64,000 bases of DNA from IMG/VR virus record IMGVR_UViG_3300037452_000118, positions 62,001-126,000 of that record; one strand, written 5' to 3'. The stretch's first letter is position 1. Each line of letters opens with the position of its first letter. The stretch comes from a virus. Position numbers and translations under genes: made by a program. The notes under the pieces are model-generated. The model did no database searches. It had not been told where the DNA came from and worked only from the letters and a program-made list of their open reading frames with translations. Below, piece after piece: positions 1 through 6,946 of the stretch.

Positions 1-2
1 GC

Positions 3-143
3 AAGGTCGAGCTGCGCCCGGTCCGGGCGCGGAAGCCGATCAACGCCAAGGCGACCGCGCTCTACCTCGCGGTCTGCCGCCCCGGCACGACGCATCAGAT
101 CGCCGGCGACGTCGCGGTTTTTCACGACGAGGACATCGGATAA
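3..143 (+). CDS. C-terminal end of a phage protein, cut by the window edge
   Basis: An open frame enters from the left edge and ends at TAA 141-143, giving about 46 residues. The composition is GC-rich and phage-like, unlike the lower-GC stretch from about 280 to 3160. No domain can be recognised from this tail. It probably belongs to the head gene block that continues at 3976. Confidence 0.6.
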   Translation, partial: KVELRPVRARKPINAKATALYLAVCRPGTTHQIAGDVAVFHDEDIG

Positions 144-182
144 CGGTAGACTTTCGGCGCCGGGGCGGCCACATATCGCGGC

Positions 183-533
183 ATGGCCCCTCAACGTCAC
201 CAGCCAGCAGAAGATCGCCGCGCAATGGCGCGCCGCCTGGGCGCGACGAAGCATACATTCATCGCGTGGCTGTCTTACCAGCGAGGAGCGGCCTACGTAT
301 TGGCCGCTCGATTGGAGTACCACGGCCATGAACCAGGATTACATTGCCATGCGTCGTGCGGCGACCTGGATGAGCTTCCTGCCGGAGTCGTGAAGCCCTT
401 CGGCACCCGACGTGTGCCACAATACGGCACGTTTCACAGGCGAGTAACCTACGAAATGACAGAATCGTCAGCGCTCAGTTTGTCATTCGAATTTTTTGGG
501 GTAAATGCGCCGCCAGAAGGTGCGATGATATGA
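183..533 (+). CDS. Hypothetical protein upstream of the DUF1828 gene
   Basis: 116 residues if started at ATG 183; an alternative in-frame ATG lies at 222. The C-terminal two thirds look like a genuine compact protein (GLHCHASCGD, then an HRR motif, ending in an FEFFGV-type tail). The first 25 codons read better in another frame (NVTSQQKIAAQWRAAW), as if one C were missing in the run near 187 or as if two sequences were joined near 240-280. It ends 4 bases inside the next gene, so the two are probably co-translated. The function is unknown; an antitoxin or partner role for the next gene is only a guess from context. Confidence 0.45.
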   Translation: MAPQRHQPAEDRRAMARRLGATKHTFIAWLSYQRGAAYVLAARLEYHGHEPGLHCHASCGDLDELPAGVVKPFGTRRVPQYGTFHRRVTYEMTESSALSLSFEFFGVNAPPEGAMI

Positions 534-1315
534 ACAAGGAGCAGCTTTGCCACGCTTTCTGCAATGATCTCAAGGTCCAGCAGGTCCCTGCCGGACTCGC
601 CGTCACAACTGCGTTCGCCGCTGCTGACGGCGATCATATTGGCTTTTACATAATCAACGAGGGTGGCCTGTTCCGCATTGAAGACGATGGCGCCACCCTT
701 CCATATTTGGAAGCCAGCGGCGTTGATTTTCGTTCCGGTACGCGAGGCGAGGCCCTAAGCGAACTGCTTGGGGAATATGGCGTTCATATCGATGAGACGA
801 CACAAGAGTTTTATATCGCGCAGTTGAACGAGGAAGAGGTTCCTGCGGCGGCGCTCAAGTTCGTCGCATTTTCATTGCGTGTCCGAGACTTCATGTTGAT
901 GACGGAGTTTCGTGTTGCCACGACATTCCGTGAGGATGCCGCCAAGCTGCTTAAGGAGGCGGTGAGCGGGAAGGCTCGTTTCGAGGAAAACCAAAAGATC
1001 AGCGACAACCTTGCGGACTTTCCTGCAGATTTCGTCCTTCGCGCTCCTCATCGTCCTCCGGTTGGAGTATATCTTGGCATCTCGGATAACCGTATCCTAG
1101 AGGCGCTTTTCATGCACATGCGAGCGCTGCACGAAGTACATGAACCCGTTCAGATCATTGCGTTGCTTGAACGTGGTCGTGGGATCAGCGCGAAGGTAAG
1201 ACAACAAGCAATGAATCGCTTAGACGCAGTGACTGAATTTAGAGGCGATGAAATCGCAGCGGTTCAGCGCATTGCGCGTGCGGCTCTTGGAGAGGCTCCC
1301 CGTGTTGCCCATTGA
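530..1315 (+). CDS. DUF1828/DUF1829 domain protein
   Basis: 261 residues. The N-terminal half matches the DUF1828 pattern (FRIEDDGATLPYLEASGVDF around residues 48-67) and the C-terminal half the DUF1829 pattern. Such two-domain proteins are found in bacterial accessory islands, plasmids and phages; their biochemical role is not established. ATG 530 overlaps the upstream frame by 4 bases, and the next small gene starts inside its 3' end, so the three form a tight operon. The base composition is lower in GC than the flanking phage genes, which suggests a late acquisition, perhaps with the adjacent insertion sequence. Confidence 0.75.
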   Translation: MNKEQLCHAFCNDLKVQQVPAGLAVTTAFAAADGDHIGFYIINEGGLFRIEDDGATLPYLEASGVDFRSGTRGEALSELLGEYGVHIDETTQEFYIAQLNEEEVPAAALKFVAFSLRVRDFMLMTEFRVATTFREDAAKLLKEAVSGKARFEENQKISDNLADFPADFVLRAPHRPPVGVYLGISDNRILEALFMHMRALHEVHEPVQIIALLERGRGISAKVRQQAMNRLDAVTEFRGDEIAAVQRIARAALGEAPRVAH

Positions 1316-1478
1316 TCCCAAAGCAAACCCAGAAGTCGAATTGCGCCCTGACGCTTGGCAACGATTCGAACGCGCCGTTGATGTTGTGGCTAAGTCGCCG
1401 CCGCAACATAAGACGAAGATTGACAAAATACGTGGCAAGCGGAAAGTAACGAAACTAAAGGCATCACCCAAGCGTTGA
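1302..1478 (+). CDS. Small hypothetical protein, third gene of the DUF1828 operon
   Basis: 58 residues from GTG 1302, preceded by a GGAGAGG ribosome site; the frame is open back to ATG 1248. The core (PDAWQRFERAVDVVAKSPPQ) resembles short orphan proteins seen in alphaproteobacterial accessory regions, with a very basic C-terminus. It overlaps the DUF1828 gene by 14 bases. The function is unknown. Confidence 0.6.
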   Translation: MLPIDPKANPEVELRPDAWQRFERAVDVVAKSPPQHKTKIDKIRGKRKVTKLKASPKR

Positions 1479-1562
1479 AATCTGAAGCCCACTCTTTCGG
1501 AGGCCCGTTTCATGGAACGCCCAGACCGACAAAATTCATGTGGCCTGCTCACATCAGACGGA

Positions 1563-2087
1563 TCAGCCTATTTCCCCAATCTCGTGAATAATTCCGGCTT
1601 TCAATGCAGCATCTGGGTCGATCGTGCCGGGGTTGCGAAAGTAGGTTTCAACGTCCTTGGCAGAGAGATTAGTGCGCTCGACAATAATGTCGGTCATAAT
1701 CTTCTCGCCAATCTTCAGCGTCTCTAGCGCATCTTCATAGACAACGCGGTGTGAGGTTCCTTGGAGCGGATAGAATGTTCCGTGGTGGCGGAAATAACTG
1801 TGCTTGCAAGCTCGTCGTTTTTCACCCGCTAAAAATATAATATTTGCGCCCGATGTCACCTCACCGATGTTGTGAGTGGTAACCGGAATTTTTATTGAGC
1901 GCAGAATATTATAGATCGCTATAGATGCTCCAATATCACCTCCAAGGCTGCTGATCGGAATAATTAGTTCCGTGATAGCTTTTGACGGGTCAGCCTGCGG
2001 GACAGCAAGTTGCGAAGCCAATTGGAATACTGAAGCTACGATGGTGTGGTCCAGACTCCCCACGATGTAGAATGAGTATGTGGTCAT
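1563..2087 (-). CDS. ClpP/SDH-superfamily peptidase-like protein, probable insertion-sequence cargo
   Basis: 174 residues. Alignment by eye to ClpP gives the glycine-rich oxyanion segment SSLGGDIG (46-53), a nucleophile Ser79 in GEVTSGA and a histidine (His102) in YFRHHG. The C-terminal ...DPDAALKAGIIHEIGEI resembles the ClpP end that carries the YG(L/I)ID motif. No partner ATPase is nearby. It lies 69 bases downstream of, and on the same strand as, the IS1595 transposase, so it is probably transcribed from the transposase promoter. It is not a typical prohead protease: it is small, solitary and far from the capsid gene. An inactive or repurposed ClpP fold remains possible. Confidence 0.7.
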   Translation of the reverse strand: MTTYSFYIVGSLDHTIVASVFQLASQLAVPQADPSKAITELIIPISSLGGDIGASIAIYNILRSIKIPVTTHNIGEVTSGANIIFLAGEKRRACKHSYFRHHGTFYPLQGTSHRVVYEDALETLKIGEKIMTDIIVERTNLSAKDVETYFRNPGTIDPDAALKAGIIHEIGEIG

Positions 2088-2155
2088 CAGTTTTTCCTAG
2101 CCGATCAATTCATTTTCTCATATTGCGCCAGCGCATAAAGCGCTTCGCCTCGCGC

Positions 2156-3097
2156 TTAAAGCGCGTTCGATTTAGTGATTTTGTGAGGCCGTCGATAAGT
2201 TAGCCTCTTGCCTTTGATGCCGGAGGCCGCTGCTTCGGCGCGCATTAGATCGTTGAAGCCCAAGGCCGTGCGCGTGTTGTAGCGGAAATCAAATTCCGCC
2301 AAATAACGATGAAGGTGCTTTTCAGCGCAATGCTGATAGACGCCTTTCATCCCGCGTTTGAAGATCGAAAAGAAGCCTTCGACCGTGTTGGTTGTCACGT
2401 CGCCGCGTGCGTATTCCTCTTTGCTGTGGTTGACGGTTTGGTGGCTGGCAAAGTCCTTATTGAGATATTTGTATTGCAAGCCCTCGTCCGTCATAACAGC
2501 AGTTTCTCGGGCAACATTGGCGCGGATGATTGGTACCAATGCGAATTTACTGGTCGCGTGAACATGAAAAGATCGCGCGGTACCGTCACGTTCAACCAGC
2601 GACAGCACTACATTTCGGTCCTGAAAGCCCTTGCGACGTTTCTTGGGTGCATTTTCATGGCGACCAATGCCGGTTTCATCGATTTCTACAATCTTGCTAG
2701 TGCCACCCATAGGCGCAAGACCGCCAGTGCGCATGGCTTCGCGTAAACGGTGCATCATGAACCAGCTCGACTTGTATGAAATGCCAAGCGAACGATGCAC
2801 TTGATGGGCGGAAACGCCTTTCTTGGACGCGGTGAGCAGGAATAGCGCGGCAAGCCACTTGGACAAAGGGATTTTGCTGCGCTCGAATACCGTCTTGACC
2901 GTGACCGTGAATTGCTCGCGGCACTGGCTGCACTGGTAGAGGCCCGGACGGTGGGCCTTACCCTGGAGCGCCGTCACGTCATCGCCTGTAGCGCCACAGT
3001 GAGGGCATACAGGACCATTCGGCCAAACCCGTGCCTCCAGCCACTCCCTGGCCTTGGTTTCGTCGGTGAAAATGGGGTTTTGGAGGTTCGCGGTCAT
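2156..3097 (-). CDS. IS1595-family transposase
   Basis: 313 residues. An N-terminal zinc ribbon (C31-C34 and C56-C59) is followed by a helix-turn-helix region and the ISXO2-type catalytic core, with D140 (EIDET), D204 (MTDEG) and the N237/E240 motif (TTNTVEG) in the expected order. The family moves by cut and paste and makes 8-bp target duplications. It differs clearly from the second IS1595 transposase at 46082-47005, so the two elements are independent arrivals, not a recent duplication. Confidence 0.93.
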   Translation of the reverse strand: MTANLQNPIFTDETKAREWLEARVWPNGPVCPHCGATGDDVTALQGKAHRPGLYQCSQCREQFTVTVKTVFERSKIPLSKWLAALFLLTASKKGVSAHQVHRSLGISYKSSWFMMHRLREAMRTGGLAPMGGTSKIVEIDETGIGRHENAPKKRRKGFQDRNVVLSLVERDGTARSFHVHATSKFALVPIIRANVARETAVMTDEGLQYKYLNKDFASHQTVNHSKEEYARGDVTTNTVEGFFSIFKRGMKGVYQHCAEKHLHRYLAEFDFRYNTRTALGFNDLMRAEAAASGIKGKRLTYRRPHKITKSNAL

Positions 3098-3124
3098 AGG
3101 AAAGGCCCTTGTTTATGCGCCTAA

Positions 3125-3151
3125 CCTATATCCTGTGGTCTGCTTTGTCAA
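3125..3151 (-). promoter_or_regulatory. Possible promoter of the first IS1595 transposase
   Basis: On the minus strand a perfect TTGACA (3146-3151) overlaps the terminal repeat and is followed after 15 bases by TATAGG (3125-3130), about 28 bases before the transposase ATG. The spacer is short. The layout mirrors the second element, whose -35 box also sits in its terminal repeat. Confidence 0.4.
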
Positions 3152-3164
3152 GGTTATAATCCCC

Positions 3165-3364
3165 ACCTGACCGGCGAAGCGGAGATCACTCTCCATCAGG
3201 CCGATCCGACGAAGGACTGCCGCATCGACATCGTTCCAGCGGACCGAAAGCGGCAAGAAGATTGGCCCCCAGTTTTTCAATGGGCTTACATCGAGAACGC
3301 CGCCGGCAAAACGGTCGAGCGGCTTCATCTGCTCCCCGTCGACCTGCCGTCGAAGGCCGCATAA
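3165..3364 (+). pseudogene. 3' remnant of a phage gene interrupted by the insertion sequence
   Basis: Directly at the right end of the element an open frame with no start begins LTGEAEITLHQADPTKDCRI and runs about 66 residues to TAA 3362-3364. Its composition and codon use are phage-like, unlike the element. The matching 5' part is not recognisable at the left; the short stretch NVTSQQKIAAQWRAAW near 190-237 is a candidate but cannot be joined with confidence. Confidence 0.6.
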
Positions 3365-3576
3365 AATCCAAGTTTCGGCGGATGTGCCCCGTACCGCCCG
3401 GCGATGTAGGCCGGTGTCGACGCGAACGGCTCGCGAACGAAGGGGGAAGCATCTCATGGCGCTGCGGCGCGTAGGCGCCCGTCAACGAGTATGGACGGCG
3501 CTTTGGCGCTCGCGATGGCGACCTCACGACGCGGGGATGGCGCCCCGCCCGTCCGCCGATTTTTTCCTCCGCCAAA

Positions 3577-3801
3577 TCATCGGCCGATGATGATCGTCAC
3601 CGTGCCGTTGCGGATGACCTGCTCCTGTTGCGGCTGCGGGGGCGGCGCGTAACAGCACCGGCGGTACGCGTTCAGGCAATAGTCCGACGTGGCCGCCTGC
3701 GGGCGCAACGCGCAGTCCCTGGCCCAGACGGCGTATTGCGCCGTCGCCGGCGATGCGGCGAGGGACGCGAGCAGCGCGGCGGCGAGGCAGATGCGGGTCA
3801 T
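3577..3801 (-). CDS. Small secreted cysteine-rich protein
   Basis: 74 residues on the strand opposite to the surrounding head genes. A clear Sec signal peptide (MTRICLAAALLASLAASPATA) is followed by a mature part of about 53 residues with four cysteines, including a CC pair, and a QPQQEQ segment. Reverse orientation inside a late operon suggests a separately expressed accessory gene. The function is unknown. Confidence 0.7.
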   Translation of the reverse strand: MTRICLAAALLASLAASPATAQYAVWARDCALRPQAATSDYCLNAYRRCCYAPPPQPQQEQVIRNGTVTIIIGR

Positions 3802-3975
3802 GTTGGTCGCTCCTTGGGTCAATTTGGGAAAAACTCGTCCGCCGCAGACTGCCACACAGGCCAGGCGAATCAACGGCTTGCATTTTCGGTAGGCGACATC
3901 TTGGGAAAATCCGGGTGAATCGTCCATCCCTCCTGCCATATTGCCAACCCCTGCCCGGACGTTCACATTGCGCCG

Positions 3976-4215
3976 ATGATCGATCCCAAGAAGCTGCAGG
4001 AGGCGCTGGACTCCGCGATGGCCGACAACGTCGGCGGCGAGTTCAGGGGCCTGATCACCAACCTCATCGAGGCGCGCTCGAAGCATCCCTCCCCGGCGGC
4101 GCCGAACGAGCAGCAGTCCATCGTCGTCTTCACCAACGGCGTCCGGATGATCTGGGACGCCTACCTCAAGGCCTCCGACATCGTCGCCGGGATCGCCAAG
4201 CCCCCGGTGGCGTGA
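3976..4215 (+). CDS. Hypothetical small head-region protein
   Basis: 79 residues, probably all-alpha (MIDPKKLQEALDSAMADNVG...). It has no signal peptide or membrane segment. It lies 48 bases before the next small gene in the block leading to the MuF-type head gene. I do not recognise the family. Confidence 0.65.
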   Translation: MIDPKKLQEALDSAMADNVGGEFRGLITNLIEARSKHPSPAAPNEQQSIVVFTNGVRMIWDAYLKASDIVAGIAKPPVA

Positions 4216-4263
4216 CGCGCCGAAGGCCGGTAGGATGACCTTCCCCCAAGGAGGATTCCCCCC

Positions 4264-4571
4264 ATGAGCATCGTCGGCAAGTTCTTCTGCTTCTGCGGCG
4301 AGGAATACCTGCACACCGGGGAGATAGTCGAGCAGCTCGACGCCGCCACGGTGCTGGTGCGGTTCACAAGTGCAAGCACGTTCCGGTCGCCAGCACGGTC
4401 GCGCTGGCGACGTCTTCGATGATCTCGAAGATGGATAAGGATGGCGACTTGAACGCCACGTGGGAGTTCTTCGACACCCGCGCCGACCTCGACGCCTGGA
4501 TGACGTGGCTCGGCATGCCGGACGACGACCGCCACAAGGACGCCGGCGAAGAAGTGCCGAAGCTGAACTGA
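4264..4571 (+). pseudogene. Small phage gene with an apparent one-base deletion near 4367
   Basis: The frame starting at ATG 4264 (MSIVGKFFCFCGEEYLHTGE) reads well to VLVRF, then becomes nonsense and stops at 4447-4449. The sensible continuation (CKHVPVAS..., then DGDLNATWEFFDTRADLDAW, ending EEVPKLN) is in another frame and stops at TGA 4569-4571, just before the MuF gene. One base missing around 4367-4370 would restore a single protein of about 102 residues. This could be a real mutation, an assembly error or, less likely, recoding; no slippery heptamer is seen. An AAGGAGG ribosome site precedes the ATG. Confidence 0.6.
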
Positions 4572-4573
4572 CC

Positions 4574-5371
4574 ATGCGCCGGCGCAAGGGCGAGAAGGTG
4601 CTGCGGCCGGTGTTCGCCAACGCCGGCATCGCGGCGCTCTACCGCAAAAAACTTCGCGCGCTGATCGAGGAGATGCAGGCGTCGTACGCCCACTTCCTCA
4701 AGGCGCAGTACCGCCGAACGCCCCCGATCATGGCGCAGGACGACTCGCCGGCGAAGGAGCTGGAGCGCGAGCTGCGACGGCTCGGCGTCCAATGGCGGAA
4801 GAATTTCGACGCCGCAGCCCCGGCGCTGGCGGCATGGTTCGCGAAAGCGGCCTGGAAGCGCTCCGACGCCGCGCTACGGAAGATTCTGAAAGACGCCGGA
4901 ATTTCCGTGGAATTTCAGATGACCCGCGCGATGCGCGACATCCTCAACGCGACCGTCGCACAAAATGTCTCCCTGATAAAATCCATCGGCAGCGAGTACC
5001 ATACCGAGGTCGAGGGGCTTGTGATGCGTTCAGTAACAGCCGGCCGCGACCTCGGATTCCTGGCTAAAGAACTCCAGCACCGCTTTGGCGTTACGCAGCG
5101 CCGAGCGGCGTTTATCAGCCTTGACCAGAACAACAAGGCGACCTCTGCGCTGATGGCCGCGCGGCAGACGAGCCTCGGCATCGAAGAGGGGACATGGCTT
5201 CACTCTGGGGCCCGCAAACACCCTCGACCCAGCCATGTACGCAACAACGGGAAACGATTTAGTATCCGTGATGGCTGGCCCGATCCAGCGCTGAAAGGCA
5301 AGCGGATATGGCCCGGAACGGAGCCAAACTGCCGCTGTACCTGGAAACCCGTCGTCTTCGGATTTAGCTAA
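4574..5371 (+). CDS. MuF-like head morphogenesis protein (minor capsid)
   Basis: 265 residues. The C-terminal region (HPRPSHVRNNGKRF about 222-235, WPGTEPNCRCTW about 247-258) carries the signature of the Phage_Mu_F head morphogenesis family. Members are minor capsid proteins that enter the prohead with the portal and in some phages are injected. The ATG lies 3 bases after the preceding stop. Its place upstream of protease, cement and capsid genes fits. A portal gene would be expected immediately upstream but is outside or disrupted. Confidence 0.85.
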   Translation: MRRRKGEKVLRPVFANAGIAALYRKKLRALIEEMQASYAHFLKAQYRRTPPIMAQDDSPAKELERELRRLGVQWRKNFDAAAPALAAWFAKAAWKRSDAALRKILKDAGISVEFQMTRAMRDILNATVAQNVSLIKSIGSEYHTEVEGLVMRSVTAGRDLGFLAKELQHRFGVTQRRAAFISLDQNNKATSALMAARQTSLGIEEGTWLHSGARKHPRPSHVRNNGKRFSIRDGWPDPALKGKRIWPGTEPNCRCTWKPVVFGFS

Positions 5372-5439
5372 GTAGGGAAATAGGGGGGGGTTGTTTTTCG
5401 AGTTTGGGCATGGCATATCCCCCAGACAACGAGGAAATC

Positions 5440-5571
5440 ATGCTTTCGATACGCTCATATATCGCGCCAACAGCCGCCGCCCGACCGAGCAATCGGTTCA
5501 GGACGTGGGCGTTGTCGCGCGTGTGTGATTTCCAGACGAAGCCCGAACAAGGGCTAGAGACCAAGGACTAA
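5440..5571 (+). CDS. Possible 43-residue protein before the tRNA cluster
   Basis: ATG 5440 follows a GAGGAA ribosome-site-like sequence and the frame runs to TAA 5569-5571. The product is basic and Ser/Arg-rich, with no recognised motif. It is the only plausible coding stretch in the 429 bases between the MuF gene and the first tRNA. Confidence 0.3.
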   Translation: MLSIRSYIAPTAAARPSNRFRTWALSRVCDFQTKPEQGLETKD

Positions 5572-5800
5572 ACGGCAGGGGCCAATCTCCCTCTGCCGAG
5601 ACAGGCAGAGAGGATCGAGACGGCCCGCAAAGTCCAAGTTAGAAACACCTCCCAAGCGAGCCGATACCTTCCGAACTGCCTGACGACCTCGCAAGAGCGT
5701 CGTGATGTTGCTCATCGTGAACGTCCAGAATTTTGGACGGGTGTTGTGCGACCGCCTCCTAACGGATGCTCAGCGGAACGCCCGTCCGTTTGTCAATTTT
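5572..5800. other. Spacer before the tRNA cluster, nothing recognised
   Basis: No convincing reading frame, hairpin terminator or complete -35/-10 promoter is visible. The promoter for the tRNA cluster could lie here, but I could not support a site. Confidence 0.4.
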
Positions 5801-5875
5801 GCTGGCATAGCTCAGATGTAGAGCAGCTCCCCTGTAAGGAGACGCGCGGAGACTCAAGCCCTCCTGTCAGCACCA
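5801..5875 (+). tRNA. tRNA-Thr(TGT)
   Basis: Acceptor GCTGGCA/TGTCAGC with ACCA. Anticodon loop CCTGTAA on a GCTCC/GGAGA stem, so position 33 is C instead of U. The T loop begins CTC. Confidence 0.75.
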
Positions 5876-5879
5876 TTCG

Positions 5880-5953
5880 GCCCCTGAAGCATTGTGACGA
5901 TGCAGCCGCCCCGTAAGCGGCAGAGCCGTGTTTGATTCACGGCTGGGGCTCCA
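5880..5953 (+). tRNA. tRNA-Thr(CGT)
   Basis: Anticodon loop CCCGTAA on a perfect GCCGC/GCGGC stem, again with C33. Acceptor GCCCCTG/CTGGGGC has one T-T mismatch, discriminator T, CCA encoded. Confidence 0.7.
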
Positions 5954-5954
5954 T

Positions 5955-6030
5955 GCTCTCTTAGCTCATTTGGTAGAGCACCGAGTTGGTATCTCGGAGG
6001 CGGGTGGATCGAAGCCACCAGGGAGCACCA
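5955..6030 (+). tRNA. tRNA-Thr(GGT)
   Basis: Anticodon loop TTGGTAT on CCGAG/CTCGG; acceptor GCTCTCT/AGGGAGC; T loop ATCGAAG (A54); CCA encoded. Confidence 0.85.
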
Positions 6031-6035
6031 TTTTC

Positions 6036-6112
6036 GGCCTCGTAGTCCAACTGGCAGAGACGACGCCCTCAGAAGGCGTGCGTTGGGAGTTCGAATCTCC
6101 CCGAGGCTACCA
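6036..6112 (+). tRNA. tRNA-Leu(CAG) with a short variable loop
   Basis: Anticodon loop CTCAGAA on ACGCC/GGCGT; acceptor GGCCTCG/CGAGGCT; variable loop of only 5 bases (GCGTT), not the long arm usual for leucine tRNAs. Confidence 0.8.
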
Positions 6113-6116
6113 ATTC

Positions 6117-6193
6117 GCTCGCGTATGCAAATCGGTAAAGCAGCGAAGCTCAAACCTTCGTGTTTGGAGATTCGAGTTCTCCCGCGAGCACCA
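6117..6193 (+). tRNA. tRNA-Leu(CAA) with a short variable loop
   Basis: Anticodon loop CTCAAAC on CGAAG/CTTCG; acceptor GCTCGCG/CGCGAGC; 5-base variable loop TGTTT; ACCA end. Confidence 0.8.
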
Positions 6194-6194
6194 T

Positions 6195-6271
6195 GCCGCA
6201 GTAGCCCAATTGGCAGAGGCATCCGGCTTAAACCCGGTTCAGTGCGGGATCGTGGCCCGCTTGCGGCACCA
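6195..6271 (+). tRNA. tRNA-Leu(TAA) with a short variable loop
   Basis: Anticodon loop CTTAAAC on a CCGG stem; acceptor GCCGCAG/TTGCGGC; 5-base variable loop TCAGT; T loop ATCGTGG. Confidence 0.8.
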
Positions 6272-6277
6272 TTTCAC

Positions 6278-6349
6278 GGGCGCTTAGCTCAGAGGAAGAG
6301 CGTCGCGTTTACACCGCGAAGGTCGAGATATCATAATTCTCAGCGCCTA
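6278..6349 (+). tRNA. tRNA-Val(TAC), diverged T arm, no encoded CCA
   Basis: Anticodon loop TTTACAC on TCGCG/CGCGA; acceptor GGGCGCT/AGCGCCT. The T arm is imperfect (loop ATCATAA) and the sequence runs on as CGGG, so CCA must be added after transcription. Confidence 0.65.
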
Positions 6350-6350
6350 C

Positions 6351-6425
6351 GGGCTGTTAGTTCAGCGGCAGAATGCTTGCTCGACACGCAAGAGGTCCGG
6401 TGTTCGATTCACCGACAGCCCACCA
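6351..6425 (+). tRNA. tRNA-Val(GAC)
   Basis: Anticodon loop TCGACAC on CTTGC/GCAAG, with C33. Acceptor GGGCTGT/ACAGCCC, ACCA encoded. It starts one base after the preceding tRNA. Confidence 0.8.
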
Positions 6426-6429
6426 TCAT

Positions 6430-6503
6430 GGTCCTGTATCTCAGTGGCAGAGAACGCGGCCGATAACCGTGAGACGCGGGTTCGATTCCCGACGGGACTA
6501 CCA
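6430..6503 (+). tRNA. tRNA-Ile(GAT)
   Basis: Anticodon loop CCGATAA on CGCGG/CCGTG, with C33. Acceptor GGTCCTG/CGGGACT with G-U pairs, ACCA end. Confidence 0.8.
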
Positions 6504-6550
6504 ACGAAAGGAACTAGGAAAATGCTCTATCCGCTCAAACGCGGGTCTGC

Positions 6551-6625
6551 GGACCCGTGGTGTAATAGGTAGCACACGAGACTTTTAATCTTGGAGCCAG
6601 AGTTCAAATCTCTGCGGGTCTACCA
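6551..6625 (+). tRNA. tRNA-Lys(TTT)
   Basis: Anticodon loop CTTTTAA on CGAGA/TCTTG; acceptor GGACCCG/CGGGTCT; ACCA end. Confidence 0.88.
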
Positions 6626-6631
6626 AATAAC

Positions 6632-6707
6632 GGACGACTAGCTCAATTGGCAGAGCATCCGCCTCTTAAGCGGCAGGTTCGGGGATCGTGGCCCCGGTCG
6701 TCCTCCA
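6632..6707 (+). tRNA. tRNA-Lys(CTT)
   Basis: Anticodon loop CTCTTAA; acceptor GGACGAC/GTCGTCC is perfect; T loop ATCGTGG; TCCA end. Confidence 0.85.
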
Positions 6708-6708
6708 T

Positions 6709-6784
6709 GTGCCAGTACCCCAACGGTAGAGGGATCGCCCTGAGAAGGCGTTCAGTGGGCGTTCGAATCGCCCTTGGCACACCA
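6709..6784 (+). tRNA. tRNA-Leu(GAG) with a short variable loop
   Basis: Anticodon loop CTGAGAA on TCGCC/GGCGT; acceptor GTGCCAG/TTGGCAC; 5-base variable loop TCAGT; ACCA end. Confidence 0.8.
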
Positions 6785-6785
6785 T

Positions 6786-6859
6786 GCGGCTATAGCTCAA
6801 AGGCAGAGCGTTCGGTTGTCAACCGAGGGACCGGGGATCAATACCCCGTAGCCGCGCCA
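6786..6859 (+). tRNA. tRNA-Asp(GTC)
   Basis: Anticodon loop TTGTCAA; acceptor GCGGCTA/TAGCCGC is perfect; discriminator G with CCA; T loop ATCAATA. Confidence 0.88.
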
Positions 6860-6865
6860 ATTCAA

Positions 6866-6942
6866 CAGGGTGTAGCTCAGTCTGGTAGAGCACTTGCTTC
6901 GGAAGCAAGGGGCCGCAGGATCGAAGCCTGCCACCCTGACCA
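6866..6942 (+). tRNA. tRNA-Pro(CGG)
   Basis: Anticodon loop TTCGGAA on CTTGC/GCAAG; acceptor CAGGGTG/CACCCTG; T loop ATCGAAG; ACCA end. Confidence 0.88.
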
Positions 6943-6946
6943 ATTC

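Larger units (their letters stand above)
1563..3164 (-). mobile_element. IS1595-family element with ClpP-like cargo; right end defined, left end not found
   Basis: The 18 bases at 3147-3164, read inward on the minus strand, are GGGGATTATAACCTTGAC. This matches 14 of 18 positions of the terminal repeat of the second IS1595 element and defines the right end. The left end should carry the same repeat preceded by a copy of ACCTGACC (3165-3172); neither was seen anywhere from 1 to 2155. The true left boundary may be deleted, and it could lie as far left as about 180-280, where GC content changes, making 183-1478 cargo as well. Confidence 0.55.

Noticed and set aside
1480-2155. Search for the left end of the first IS1595 element
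   Set aside because: No sequence resembling the terminal repeat or the ACCTGACC duplication was found, so no left boundary is claimed.
6521-6571. Possible 16-residue coding frame behind AGGAA before tRNA-Lys
   Set aside because: It runs into the tRNA gene and has no protein character.
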